This document shows, piece after piece, positions 1-10,088 of a DNA stretch of 64,000 nucleotides. The translations under genes and the position numbers were made by a program. Numbering within the stretch: position 1 is the stretch's first letter; the number at the start of each line of letters is the position of its first letter. The stretch covers positions 1 to 64,000 of the forward strand of contig JACVGT010000002.1 of assembly GCA_018992685.1 (NCBI GenBank). The letters are read 5' to 3'. The notes under the pieces are model-generated. The model saw only the letters and a program-made list of their open reading frames with translations. It did no database searches and was not told where the DNA came from. This DNA comes from Theionarchaea archaeon (lineage in GTDB: Archaea; Methanobacteriota_B; Thermococci; Methanofastidiosales; SZ-28-30).

Positions 1-1
1 T

Positions 2-1285
2 CCTCTCATGAACTGCATGACCTGGCTGGATTCCAGAGCGGCCGGGCAGGCGAAGAAAATCATCGGGAAAGGGATTTTGAAAGTTTCAGGGTATTCTTTG
101 ATACCATTGTTCCAATTTTTGAGAATTACAGGAGGCTCACCGGGGAAGGCAGGCAAAGATGCCATAAGCAAGATTGTATGGTTGAAGGAAGAAGCACCCC
201 AAATCTACCAGGGGAGTTATAGACTTTTGGATGTAAAAGACTACCTGATCTACCGGTGTACTGGAAAATTTGTCACCAGCCGAGACTGCGCCAATGTTTC
301 CTGGATGATGGATACCAGGCCAGGAAAGTTCTGCTGGTCACAGACCATTTTGAATAAGTACGGAATCGATGGGGAAAAGCTCCCAGACATAAGAAAATCA
401 ACTGATATTGCAGGACGGGTAACAGAATCAGCATCCCGGGAGCTGACCGTTCCTGAGGGAACACCGGTAATCACAGGAGCGGGAGACATGGCGTCTGCAG
501 CCCTGGGTTCAGGAGCAGTTCTTCCTGGAGAACCCCACGTGTATGTGGGAACGAGCTCGTGGATAGCAGCCCATCTCCCTGCCAGGAAGAAGGATTTAAG
601 ACACTACATGGGCAGTATTTGCAGTGGAAACCCTGATCTATACATGCTGGTAGCCGAACAAGAGACAGCATCAGGGTGCCTGGAGTGGATCAAGCACAAT
701 ATTGTGCGTGAATGGGACTACGAACAGCTGAACCAGTATGTATCTGAAGTAGAGCCAGGAGCTGGAGGCGTCATTTTCACCCCCTGGCTGTTCGGCGAGA
801 GGAGTCCACTTGATGATTCAGAAGTCAGAGCAGGGTTCTACAATCTGAGTCTGGAACACACCCGGGGGCATATGGCCAGAGCTGTCTATGAGGGTGTGGC
901 GGTGAATATCTCCTGGGCTTTTCAGTATTTTGAACAACTAATCTCCTCTTTCAGGGCAGGCAATGTGGTAAACCTAATTGGCGGCGGTGCACAATCTACT
1001 GTATGGTGTCAGATCTTTGCTGATGCCTTGGGCTGTCCTGTGGCCAGAGTGGAAAACCCTGTAGATGCAGGAGCACGGGGTGCTGCAGCTCTTGCTCTGC
1101 TTTCCCTGGGGCATCTGGAAGAGTTTGCTGATATCAAGAAACTAATTACTGTGGAGAAACGATTCGAGCCAAGGGAAGAAAACACAGCACTGTACAGAAA
1201 AATGCGCGAAGAGTTCAAATCAATTTGTAAAAAGAGGGTTTCCACGCGAAAAGGAGAGAAGACAGAACACCTGGGTTCTGGATAG
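2..1285 (+). CDS. FGGY-family carbohydrate kinase (xylulokinase-like), truncated at 5' end by window edge
   Basis: Frame stays open to the window start (..PLMNCMTWLDSRA); FGGY-like motifs TPVITGAGDMASAALGSG and NLIGGGAQSTVWCQIFADALGCPV. Confidence 0.85.
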   Translation, partial: PLMNCMTWLDSRAAGQAKKIIGKGILKVSGYSLIPLFQFLRITGGSPGKAGKDAISKIVWLKEEAPQIYQGSYRLLDVKDYLIYRCTGKFVTSRDCANVSWMMDTRPGKFCWSQTILNKYGIDGEKLPDIRKSTDIAGRVTESASRELTVPEGTPVITGAGDMASAALGSGAVLPGEPHVYVGTSSWIAAHLPARKKDLRHYMGSICSGNPDLYMLVAEQETASGCLEWIKHNIVREWDYEQLNQYVSEVEPGAGGVIFTPWLFGERSPLDDSEVRAGFYNLSLEHTRGHMARAVYEGVAVNISWAFQYFEQLISSFRAGNVVNLIGGGAQSTVWCQIFADALGCPVARVENPVDAGARGAAALALLSLGHLEEFADIKKLITVEKRFEPREENTALYRKMREEFKSICKKRVSTRKGEKTEHLGSG

Positions 1286-1297
1286 CTTCCATCTTCA

Positions 1298-4084
1298 TCA
1301 GATTTTTACTCTGGGATCGAGCCACCTGTAGGAGATATCAGTTACCAGGTTTGCAATAAGGATCATCAGAGCCAGTGCGAGAGACGTTCCGATAACGGAG
1401 AAGTAGTCTCTCATGAAAGCAGCATCTACGAAGTATTTACCCATCCCCGGCCATGAGAACATTTTTTCAATGATAGGTGATCCCCCAAGCATCATAGCAA
1501 TCCTCAGCCCAATGACCGTCAGAATCGGGAGTATTGCGTTCCTCAATGCATGCTTGTAGATAACAATTCTTTCTTTCAATCCCTTGGAGCGGGCAGTCAG
1601 GATGTAGTCTTCCCTCAGTACACTGAGCATGGAAGATCGAACCAATCGGGTTGTATAGCCAATGGAGGCCAGCGTTAACGTCAGGACAGGTAGCATGAGG
1701 TGCTTCAGGTAGTCCAGGTAATAGGTCAGATCATGGGGGACATTTTGTCCTGCAAATTCCCAGGAATGAGTACCTCCAAAGGGAAACCATCCAAGTACCA
1801 GTGAGAAAAGGAGTATGAGCATCAGTCCAATGACAAACTCCGGAAATGAAGCACCAAACAGGGAACCCATGACAATGTATGTGTCAGTGCGCGTGTTGCG
1901 GTGAATCGCTGATATGATTCCCAGTGGTACAGCAATAACTGTTGAAAGAACCAGGGCAAGAATCTGGTAGATCAATGTATTGGGCAGCCTCACAAGGATT
2001 TCTGAGAGAACAGGTTGACCAGTGGTGAACGAAAATCCAAGGTTTCCTCTCACTGCCTGTTGTAACCAGCGGTAATACTGGATATACCATGGTTGGTCCA
2101 ATCCCCACGCCTTCTTAAGCAGAAGATACTCCTCCATGGTGGGTCTCTCTCTGAACACCTGTTCCAGCCCCATGACTCTGTCGACTGCATCTCCCGGACA
2201 GAGGTAAACCAGAATGAAGACAATGAAGGAAACAGCCAGCAGTATAGGCACAAGAAAAACGAGTCTTCTTGCAACATACCGTAGCAATCCGGGATCGAAA
2301 AGTCTGGATTTCCCTGGCTTCGTTTCCACTGGAGCAAAGGCAGGTGTAGGCCTCAACAGCCCTCTGCGCTCCATGTTCCTTAGAATCAGTCCCAGGCACT
2401 CATCAATCTCCGCTTCAAGATATGAATCTACATTCTTAGGAAGTGCAGATCTCTTCCTCACCAATTCATCATATCTCGTGTGCGCCCGCGAAACGTTGCC
2501 CCTGTCAATATCAGAAGCAAGTCTCTGAGCGTCTCTTAGAAATATCTGGAGAAGACCAGAGGATTTCTTCCTTTTCGCCAGGTCGTCTTTCCTTTTTCCT
2601 TTGCTCCGAGACGAATAGATCAGCTCATCCATGAAAACCGGAAAAATGATGGCGAGTGTCACGATTATCAGCCACAGGGGAACAGGTACATCATGTTCAG
2701 TACGAACCTCCTTGTATTGAGCCTTTTTGTTAAGATCTATCTCAAAGATATTTGGTGTCGCCATGCCTGAGACAAACGCCGTATCATCCTCTCCGAAGGT
2801 TATTCCTCGGGGCAAGTTGTCAGGGACATAGTACCAGAGTGAGACTCTTCTAGTTTTCACTGTGATATGAAACGCTTTTCTATCCCCGACTACTACAATT
2901 TCACCATCCTTGAAGGTAATATCACCCGAATGAGCAGATGGGCTTTTGAATTCATCCAAGATCACGTCATTTTCATAATCGTACTGATATATGACTGAGT
3001 CAGGATAAATTTTGTTCATGTTGCCAGAAATGTCTGGGAATTCCTCAATGGAATAGACATCCAGAACCCACAGGTTGGCACCATCCCACGCCACCCCATA
3101 GGGTGTACTGTATGGGGTCTCATAACTTGATACCACCTCCCCCTGAGGAGAAATCTGATAGATAGTCCTCTTACTGAAATCACAAACCCAGAAGTTCTCT
3201 CCATCAAAGGTCAAACCCGTTGCTTCAAAGCAGGGTACATCAATTGAATCTACCACTTCATGTGTGGTGAGATCATATTTCAGGATAGCACCGTGATATC
3301 CTGAGGTAATCCACAGGTACCCATCCATGTACAGCAACCCATTTGCTGCATGCGTGGGGCTCTCAAATTCATTCTCCACTGTGAACCTGTGAGGGATATT
3401 TCTCTCCCCCTGCCGTTCTTCATAAATCCCTACACCATACCAGCCCCCCACAAAGACAATGCAGGCTATGAAGATGATAATCTTATTACTTCGCCTCATC
3501 CTGACGGGATTGGGAATTGAACGAAAAGACAATCCTTTCGCAACCCCGGCCAGCCTGTCTTTGATCTTTTTCTCGGCCTGGGGTTCTCTTCCAGTCATTT
3601 CATGCCTCGAGGGACCAGTGTGTTCCAGGGCCGGTGGTTCAGGATGTGGCTGGATATGAACGTCAACACTTCCTTCTTCTTCCTTCTGGATTTCCTTTCC
3701 GATTTTGAAAAGATATTCTTCAATTTCTGATCTGAGGATGGGATCCCCATCTGTGGGAAGCCTCAGTTCCTGTTTCAGAAGCTCTGCGTACAGTCTTTTG
3801 GCCTGTCCTACATCATAAGTAGCAAGGGCACTATAGAGTTCCTTGGCTTCAGAAAGCAGGCGCTGTGTATTCCTTCCACGGTCTGTTTCTTTGTGTCTGG
3901 CAGTCTTTTTCTGAGAGACTTCACTACTGATTGGAGATTCTCCGGGCAGATCTTGAACAGCGTCCTTGAAATCAGGAGACTCAGCCCCCAGATGAATTCC
4001 CAGGTAGGCTGCCCGTTCCCTGATCTTCCGTTCATTCTGTTCCAGCTTTTTCAAAGCATCTTCAAGATCATTGGCTTTTTTCAT
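1298..4084 (-). CDS. Fusion protein: cytoplasmic helical domain, TM, extracytoplasmic NHL/Vgb-like beta-propeller, TM, second helical domain, then DppB-type ABC peptide permease
   Basis: C-terminal DppB-like permease (VARRLVFLVPILLAVSFIVFILVYLCPGD, RSKGLKERIVIYKHALRNAILPILTVIG); central WITSGYHGAILKYD / FWVCDFSKRTIYQI propeller-like repeats; start chosen at ATG 4084 after GGAGATAGGGATC. Confidence 0.8.
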   Translation of the reverse strand: MKKANDLEDALKKLEQNERKIRERAAYLGIHLGAESPDFKDAVQDLPGESPISSEVSQKKTARHKETDRGRNTQRLLSEAKELYSALATYDVGQAKRLYAELLKQELRLPTDGDPILRSEIEEYLFKIGKEIQKEEEGSVDVHIQPHPEPPALEHTGPSRHEMTGREPQAEKKIKDRLAGVAKGLSFRSIPNPVRMRRSNKIIIFIACIVFVGGWYGVGIYEERQGERNIPHRFTVENEFESPTHAANGLLYMDGYLWITSGYHGAILKYDLTTHEVVDSIDVPCFEATGLTFDGENFWVCDFSKRTIYQISPQGEVVSSYETPYSTPYGVAWDGANLWVLDVYSIEEFPDISGNMNKIYPDSVIYQYDYENDVILDEFKSPSAHSGDITFKDGEIVVVGDRKAFHITVKTRRVSLWYYVPDNLPRGITFGEDDTAFVSGMATPNIFEIDLNKKAQYKEVRTEHDVPVPLWLIIVTLAIIFPVFMDELIYSSRSKGKRKDDLAKRKKSSGLLQIFLRDAQRLASDIDRGNVSRAHTRYDELVRKRSALPKNVDSYLEAEIDECLGLILRNMERRGLLRPTPAFAPVETKPGKSRLFDPGLLRYVARRLVFLVPILLAVSFIVFILVYLCPGDAVDRVMGLEQVFRERPTMEEYLLLKKAWGLDQPWYIQYYRWLQQAVRGNLGFSFTTGQPVLSEILVRLPNTLIYQILALVLSTVIAVPLGIISAIHRNTRTDTYIVMGSLFGASFPEFVIGLMLILLFSLVLGWFPFGGTHSWEFAGQNVPHDLTYYLDYLKHLMLPVLTLTLASIGYTTRLVRSSMLSVLREDYILTARSKGLKERIVIYKHALRNAILPILTVIGLRIAMMLGGSPIIEKMFSWPGMGKYFVDAAFMRDYFSVIGTSLALALMILIANLVTDISYRWLDPRVKI

Positions 4085-4336
4085 GATCCCTATCTCCTTT
4101 TTCAAGTCTCTCCAACTCGCTGCAACAGCCACTCTCCGAAATATTACTACTGTAAGTAGTAGCCGGTACCATTGTGCGCGGCTGTCTTATATATGTTTCG
4201 GTGAAAAGAAAACAATAGCTTCGTGGGCAATCCAGACTTCATGGTGAAAACTGGTGAAGAAATAGACGGGAAAACAAGATGGAGTGACATTCATGGCCGC
4301 TGGGAAACAGGTCTGCATCAATTGTGTTGTCTGGTA

Positions 4337-4367
4337 ATAAAAGAATAAAAGAAAAAAAGAAAAGGGG
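4337..4367 (-). terminator. Oligo-T terminator-like tract downstream of UbiA gene
   Basis: Minus strand reads CCCCTTTTCTTTTTTTCTTTTATTCTTTTATT just past the 4414 stop. Confidence 0.5.
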
Positions 4368-4413
4368 AATATGAATCCGTCTCAAGGAAAGTGCATTTCA
4401 CAGGGATTCAGGT

Positions 4414-5388
4414 TCAGCCCAGTTCACCGTTGAATAGATTGGTGCGCTTCACATGGACAACTGCAAGACCCACCATCACGACAATCCACCCTGAAAAGAG
4501 CAAATGCTGCTGAGGGCTGAAATCACCCATGAAATACTCCAAGAACATGATGACAATCCAAAGGTGAGCGAAGTCCATGACGTGAGAGTGCTTTTCAGGA
4601 TGGGCAAAGTAATAGAGTGAGACATTGGCGCAGATCAAAGCTGCTGTGATATACAAATTGAGGAGACCACAAAACACGATGCTAAATCCAAAAAAAATCA
4701 CCAAGAACAGAACTTTCAGTGTATTTGATGTATTCTGACCCAGTTTCTGGACAGTATGGGACGCACTGCTGATCCTGTCTACATGAAAATCACGTACTTG
4801 ATTATCAATTTGTCCTATTAGACTTATCAGCAAAAGAATGACCACACTTCCCCATACAAATGATTCAGCTGTGACCTTCACTCCAATGAAGTAGAGATAG
4901 CTTGCAGCAATGATCAGACCTTTCCACAAGAAGACAAAGATCCAGTCCCAGTATTTACGGTCTCTCAGCCTCACTGGTGGCGCAGAATAGAGCAGAGCAA
5001 GCACGTTGAGCAGTAGGATGGGTATGAAGACAGCCCGGGTTATAGAAGCTGCCAAGACGAGGCTGGCTCCAGGGCTGATATAGAGGACTGCGGTTCCAAT
5101 CTTTCGGCGTTCTTCTGTGCAGAATACGTTTCTCGTCCCTTTGTTGGGGTCTCTGGAATCATGAGGGGCATCAAAAAAATCGTTGACGACGAACATGAAG
5201 ACATTACCGCAGAATACACTGACCGCGAGAATGATTACCTGCAATGAGAACCCCTGCAGATAATTCCAGAAGAATCCCACCAAGATTAGACCAGATGAAA
5301 CCACAGCATACTCAAATCGCAGATCTTCTAGGAGCAGCAACACAGACTGGCTTCGGCCGAGAACCTGGTAGCTGGAAGTGGACATCAC
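4414..5388 (-). CDS. UbiA-family prenyltransferase
   Basis: NDFFDAPHDSRDP (NDxxDxxxD) motif and multiple TM segments. Confidence 0.8.
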   Translation of the reverse strand: MMSTSSYQVLGRSQSVLLLLEDLRFEYAVVSSGLILVGFFWNYLQGFSLQVIILAVSVFCGNVFMFVVNDFFDAPHDSRDPNKGTRNVFCTEERRKIGTAVLYISPGASLVLAASITRAVFIPILLLNVLALLYSAPPVRLRDRKYWDWIFVFLWKGLIIAASYLYFIGVKVTAESFVWGSVVILLLISLIGQIDNQVRDFHVDRISSASHTVQKLGQNTSNTLKVLFLVIFFGFSIVFCGLLNLYITAALICANVSLYYFAHPEKHSHVMDFAHLWIVIMFLEYFMGDFSPQQHLLFSGWIVVMVGLAVVHVKRTNLFNGELG

Positions 5389-5664
5389 ACATCACCATCA
5401 GAGGGGGGATGGGTGATCCTGCTTGACAACGCATTCTTCTCACTGGAACTACTGGTACACACTGGGGGCATAGGCTGATGTTCAGACGTCGCTCCCCCGG
5501 ATGTCGAATCTCCCATAGAGTACATCTGCTTTGGATTCATTATCACAATCTGTAGAACAGATATTTAAACATTGCGTCATTAGAATTCAGAGGAGGTTGG
5601 AAAGGTGTCAGGAAAGAGCCTTTGACTCAACTTTATAAGTTCTCGTGACAGAGAGACTCAGGAG

Positions 5665-7053
5665 TTGACCCGCATGTTGGATATTCTAGAACGTTGCATT
5701 GATGTCTGTTCTCATCCTGAGCACCTATTGCAGATACGAGGCCAGAGGAGACAGGTGACAGCGTGCACTGTCAAGAATAGTGTCGTCCAGCAGTTCTCCA
5801 CCCTTTCTGTTCAAGGAGTGGGAGTGAGAGCCCGTGTTGATAATGGATGTTGGGGGTTCAGTTCAGTCAATACATGTGAAGCAAGCCAGGTGGAGCAGGC
5901 AGCCAGGCAGGCTGTGGCTTTGGGGAAAGCGGCTTCACGAGTTTCTCAGGATCGTGTTGAAATTCAGACACAGAAAGCCGTCACTGATACGGTTTCTTCA
6001 CCAGTCAAGGTTTCCCCTTCAGGATTAGCTGAAGAAATTGTGGACATTCCCATGAGGGCGTGCACGAGTGCGCTGGGTGCAGGACCGGAGATTAAAGATT
6101 GTAAAGCAACCTATATTAGTATGGAAGATCAAAAGTATTTTGTCAGTTCAGAAGGGTCACAGATCACTGAACATATTACAAGAATCATGCTGTTCGTCAA
6201 TGTGGTGGCAAGGAGGAATGATGTCGTCTGCCCGTGTTCTGACAATGTGGGGTTTACAGGGGGGTGGGAAGTTTTCGATGAAACCTCACCTGAAGAGCTG
6301 GGGCAGACGGTTGCAGAAAAGGCAGTGAATCTACTGGCCGCCAAGACCCCGCCCTCGGGTACGGTTCGTGTGATTATTGGCCCCAAGTTATGCGCTACCC
6401 TCCTTCACGAGGCCATTGGTCATCCCTTGGAGGCTGATCTTGCCATGGCGGGAGGAGGATTTGGCACTCAACTCAATAGACCAGTGTGTTCTGAATTGGT
6501 GACTATTTACGATGATGGACATGTACCAGGAGGGCTGGGCTATTTTTTCTATGACGATGAGGGGACACCCTGCACCCGTACCACCTTGATTGACTGCGGA
6601 GTTTTGAAATCATTCATGCATGACCGCGAGAGTGCCTCAGCTGCAGGGGTTCTACCCACCGGGAATGCTCACGCCTGGGACTACAGCGTGGAGCCCTTGA
6701 TCAGGCAAACCAACATCGGTATTGAACCAGGGGAATATACGGTCGAGGAGATGATAGAAGACGTCTCTGACGGATTGTTTCTGGAAGGAACCTTTGGAGG
6801 GCAAGCAGACTCCAATGCTGATTTCACTTTTGGCTTTCAGAGCGCCCGGGCAATTGAAAAAGGGGAGCTCACAGAGGAGTTCAGGGGTGCAAATGTGGCT
6901 GGAAATGCTATTGACGTGTTCAAGACCATTGACGCCGTGAGCAACACGTCAGTGTTGAGGCCCGGTGCATGCGGGAAGCATCAGTTCGCAGTTCAGGGAC
7001 GGGTGGTTCCAGCCATCAGGTGCCACATCATGGTGGGAGGACATGGAGGCTAG
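5665..7053 (+). CDS. tldD: TldD-type metalloprotease
   Basis: HEAIGHPLEAD zinc motif; pairs with downstream PmbA/TldE homolog. Confidence 0.9.
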   Translation: MTRMLDILERCIDVCSHPEHLLQIRGQRRQVTACTVKNSVVQQFSTLSVQGVGVRARVDNGCWGFSSVNTCEASQVEQAARQAVALGKAASRVSQDRVEIQTQKAVTDTVSSPVKVSPSGLAEEIVDIPMRACTSALGAGPEIKDCKATYISMEDQKYFVSSEGSQITEHITRIMLFVNVVARRNDVVCPCSDNVGFTGGWEVFDETSPEELGQTVAEKAVNLLAAKTPPSGTVRVIIGPKLCATLLHEAIGHPLEADLAMAGGGFGTQLNRPVCSELVTIYDDGHVPGGLGYFFYDDEGTPCTRTTLIDCGVLKSFMHDRESASAAGVLPTGNAHAWDYSVEPLIRQTNIGIEPGEYTVEEMIEDVSDGLFLEGTFGGQADSNADFTFGFQSARAIEKGELTEEFRGANVAGNAIDVFKTIDAVSNTSVLRPGACGKHQFAVQGRVVPAIRCHIMVGGHGG

Positions 7054-7056
7054 ATC

Positions 7057-8436
7057 ATGGAAGAATGGAAGGTACTCCACGGCTTGTGTTCAAGAACTGT
7101 TACAGATCTAGAGAAAAAGGGAGTGACAGCAGAAGCTTTCCTTACAGCAGACAGTACCACTAAGGTATCTATCAGGAATTCCAGAATACTAACTCAAACC
7201 AACGAGAGAGACGCTGGCGTGGGAATACGGGTGATAAGAGGAAAAAGAGTGGGATTCGCCTGTACCAACGTGGTGACAAGGGAGGCTATCATGAAAGCAG
7301 GAGATATGGCATATCATATGTCCAGGGTGAGTTCTGAAGTGCCCGGACTTGAGTTGCCTGAGCCAGGTAGGTATCCAGTGGTCCAGGATTTATATGATGA
7401 AACCATCACGTCCATCACGGGTGACGAGGCAGTGGACGTTGCCTGCAGGGCCCTGACTGCAGCAGAAGGACATGATCCACGGGTGCGGGTGAAGAGTGGT
7501 GTTATCATGTTCAGGAGTGGCTGGCGAGGTGTAGTGTCTTCTTTGGGGATTGACAGTGAGGAGCAGGAAACAAGAGCCGCCATGTATCTGGGAGGAGTGG
7601 GTGAATCAGGTGATGAAGTCACCGGAATTTGCTCTGATTGTGAATGCGGTCGTACGGCGGTGCTTTCTCCTGAGACTCTGGGAGAGTCGGTAGGGGAAAA
7701 GGTGCTGGAAATGTTTCATCCGTGCTCGGTGAAAACAGGGAAAACCACGGTGATTCTGGGTCCAGAGGCAGGGAACTACCAGGTGATAGAAGTACTCATT
7801 GATGCACTGCGGGGAGATTCAGTCATGACAGGGCGTTCTTTCTGGACCGGGGAACTCGGATCTCCTGTCGCGAGTCCCCTCCTGAGTATCCATGATAATG
7901 GGGTATTGAGGAATGGCTTTTCGTCACGGCGATTTGATGACGAAGGGTACCCCTCTCAGGAAACTGTGGTTGTACAGGAGGGAGTTCTTGTATCCTATTT
8001 GCATAATGCTTGGTCTGCTCATGGGTTGAACGTGGAAAACACAGGAAATGCTTCTCGATTTGTAGGCGGGTTCGACCTTGTCCGTAATATTATTGGTTAC
8101 GGGTACCGTACAGAGCCAGAAATCTACTGTTCAAATCTGGTGATCCTTCCAGGAACCAAATCCAGAGATGAACTCGTGTCTGAGGTCTCTGAAGGGGTTT
8201 TGGTGGAATCAATGGCAGGATTTCCCCAGGCGGGATCTGGGGTGATCAGTGCACAATTATCTCGAGCATTTTCCATCAGGAACGGAGAGATACAGCACCC
8301 CGTAAAGGGCATGATCTCTGGAGTTGCATTTGACTGGCTAACCAAAATCTCTGATGTGGGAAATGACAGCAAGCAGTTTGAGAATGCCGTCCTCCCATCA
8401 CTACGAATTGAAGACGTCCACATGGTAGGTGGATGA
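7057..8436 (+). CDS. pmbA: PmbA/TldE-like protein
   Basis: Begins 4 nt after tldD stop; PmbA-like C-terminal region (NAWSAHGLNVENTGNASR, SEVSEGVLVESMAG). Confidence 0.85.
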   Translation: MEEWKVLHGLCSRTVTDLEKKGVTAEAFLTADSTTKVSIRNSRILTQTNERDAGVGIRVIRGKRVGFACTNVVTREAIMKAGDMAYHMSRVSSEVPGLELPEPGRYPVVQDLYDETITSITGDEAVDVACRALTAAEGHDPRVRVKSGVIMFRSGWRGVVSSLGIDSEEQETRAAMYLGGVGESGDEVTGICSDCECGRTAVLSPETLGESVGEKVLEMFHPCSVKTGKTTVILGPEAGNYQVIEVLIDALRGDSVMTGRSFWTGELGSPVASPLLSIHDNGVLRNGFSSRRFDDEGYPSQETVVVQEGVLVSYLHNAWSAHGLNVENTGNASRFVGGFDLVRNIIGYGYRTEPEIYCSNLVILPGTKSRDELVSEVSEGVLVESMAGFPQAGSGVISAQLSRAFSIRNGEIQHPVKGMISGVAFDWLTKISDVGNDSKQFENAVLPSLRIEDVHMVGG

Positions 8437-8447
8437 TTACCTGGAGA

Positions 8448-8897
8448 CTACCCGGTTATGGAGAAGGTTCCTTCTGCTACCGCACTCTTCTCGGATATCG
8501 TATCCGTTATAGTCACAGTTACAGTGTATGTTCCTTCACCAAGATTTGCAGTGGCAATCCAGAATTTGAACCATACGTAGACAGGCTTTCTCTCTAACGG
8601 TATTTCCATGGATTGGGTTATTTCTCCTTGGGAGATGCCCTGTGCGTCAAAGACCTCCAGCGTGGCATCAAAGTACGATACGTACCCTTCCTCCTCTTCC
8701 AGATATCCAAACCGAAAAGCCTCCATATACATCCACAATATGTCGCCTCTTGTATACGCAGCATCTGGATTTCGGCTGTACGAGCGATCAGAGGGTTCAG
8801 TATTGCAGAAAGTGATATCAGTGACAGTGAAGTTCTCTTGCCCTAAACAGCCTATCGCAAAGACTGCAACCAATACAAGACAGACGGACCATTTCAT
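8448..8897 (-). CDS. Secreted lipoprotein-like beta-sandwich protein
   Basis: N-terminal hydrophobic signal with lipobox-like AIGC. Confidence 0.6.
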   Translation of the reverse strand: MKWSVCLVLVAVFAIGCLGQENFTVTDITFCNTEPSDRSYSRNPDAAYTRGDILWMYMEAFRFGYLEEEEGYVSYFDATLEVFDAQGISQGEITQSMEIPLERKPVYVWFKFWIATANLGEGTYTVTVTITDTISEKSAVAEGTFSITG

Positions 8898-8942
8898 AGA
8901 TTTCCTACCTCTTTGGGTATATTAACTTTTCCTTCCGTCTCT

Positions 8943-10088
8943 CTACACTGCTTCTACAATGATGTACCATATTCCGGAATAGGTGCCAGCTTCCATGGCT
9001 TCAGGAAGCACACCCCAGAATATGAGGTGGACTGAATCGTTCTGGCTGAATCCACGGGAACCTGCGTAGTTGGGGTATATCACCTGTTTATCTCCCGTGA
9101 GCTGCACCTGCTGGCCTGAAACCTCAACGTAAAAAGCCTCCACAGGCAGCATGTTTCCTTCAGGAGAATACAGGTTACTGCCTTCCACAGAAATATTCAC
9201 CCCAGAATTCGAGGTGACAACTACATAAAGGGAAACTCCGGACAGTTGCTCTCCTGGAGATCCCTTGCCGAAATCGACTCTAGTCATGGAAGAGCCTGTG
9301 CTGTCCTCCACACGAAAGGACATGTACCGGGTAACTGCCACATGTTCAGACACCTGTGCTGGCTGATACTCTGTGTCAATGGCCTCAATTAGCAGAATCC
9401 AATCTCCCGGGGCAGCTATCTCACCGAGTGAAAAGGTCAATGTCCATGCAATCTCAGTGGGCGTTACAGAAGCTGCAGCCTGTACAGGAAAATCTGACTT
9501 CCACACGGTATAAATATTGGGAGCCTCCCAGCTGAAAATATAACATTCTCTCTCAGATGGTGTCTTGGACTTTTGATAGAGCGTGACCTGTACAGAAGTC
9601 AGATCCTCCACCCCGAAATTATCTGAAACAGAAAAAGACAGTGCATACTCTTGGGCAGGATTGATAACATGTGGGTAAGACACCCCTGTTATCTCAGGTG
9701 GATAGTTGACCCCTATCTCAAAAAACGTCTTCTTCAGGATTTCTACTCCCCCCCAGGTCTTCACCGTAACCTCAGCTGTTCCCAGTCCAGGAGAGACGTT
9801 AAGAGGCAGATCACATCCATACTGATACACCTTCGTTGCAGCTGCATCAAGACGTTCAGTTCCTGCAGGATAGGTGTCCTCCACTGTGTACACCACATGC
9901 TGGGAATCAGACACCTCCACCCTCACAGACTGTAACCACTCCTCACCTGATGTTCTATTCTCAATTGTGACCTCAATTCTCATGGGCTCTCCCGGCTCAT
10001 AGAATGATTCATCCACCGTGATGTCAACTCTGAACCCGGGCAGCTGAACCACCAGCAACAGGAGAAGAACTCCCCACCTCATACTCAT
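8943..10088 (-). CDS. Secreted beta-sandwich protein of unknown function
   Basis: Signal peptide and repeated Ig-like beta-rich segments; overlaps the 3' end of the upstream gene. Confidence 0.6.
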   Translation of the reverse strand: MSMRWGVLLLLLVVQLPGFRVDITVDESFYEPGEPMRIEVTIENRTSGEEWLQSVRVEVSDSQHVVYTVEDTYPAGTERLDAAATKVYQYGCDLPLNVSPGLGTAEVTVKTWGGVEILKKTFFEIGVNYPPEITGVSYPHVINPAQEYALSFSVSDNFGVEDLTSVQVTLYQKSKTPSERECYIFSWEAPNIYTVWKSDFPVQAAASVTPTEIAWTLTFSLGEIAAPGDWILLIEAIDTEYQPAQVSEHVAVTRYMSFRVEDSTGSSMTRVDFGKGSPGEQLSGVSLYVVVTSNSGVNISVEGSNLYSPEGNMLPVEAFYVEVSGQQVQLTGDKQVIYPNYAGSRGFSQNDSVHLIFWGVLPEAMEAGTYSGIWYIIVEAV

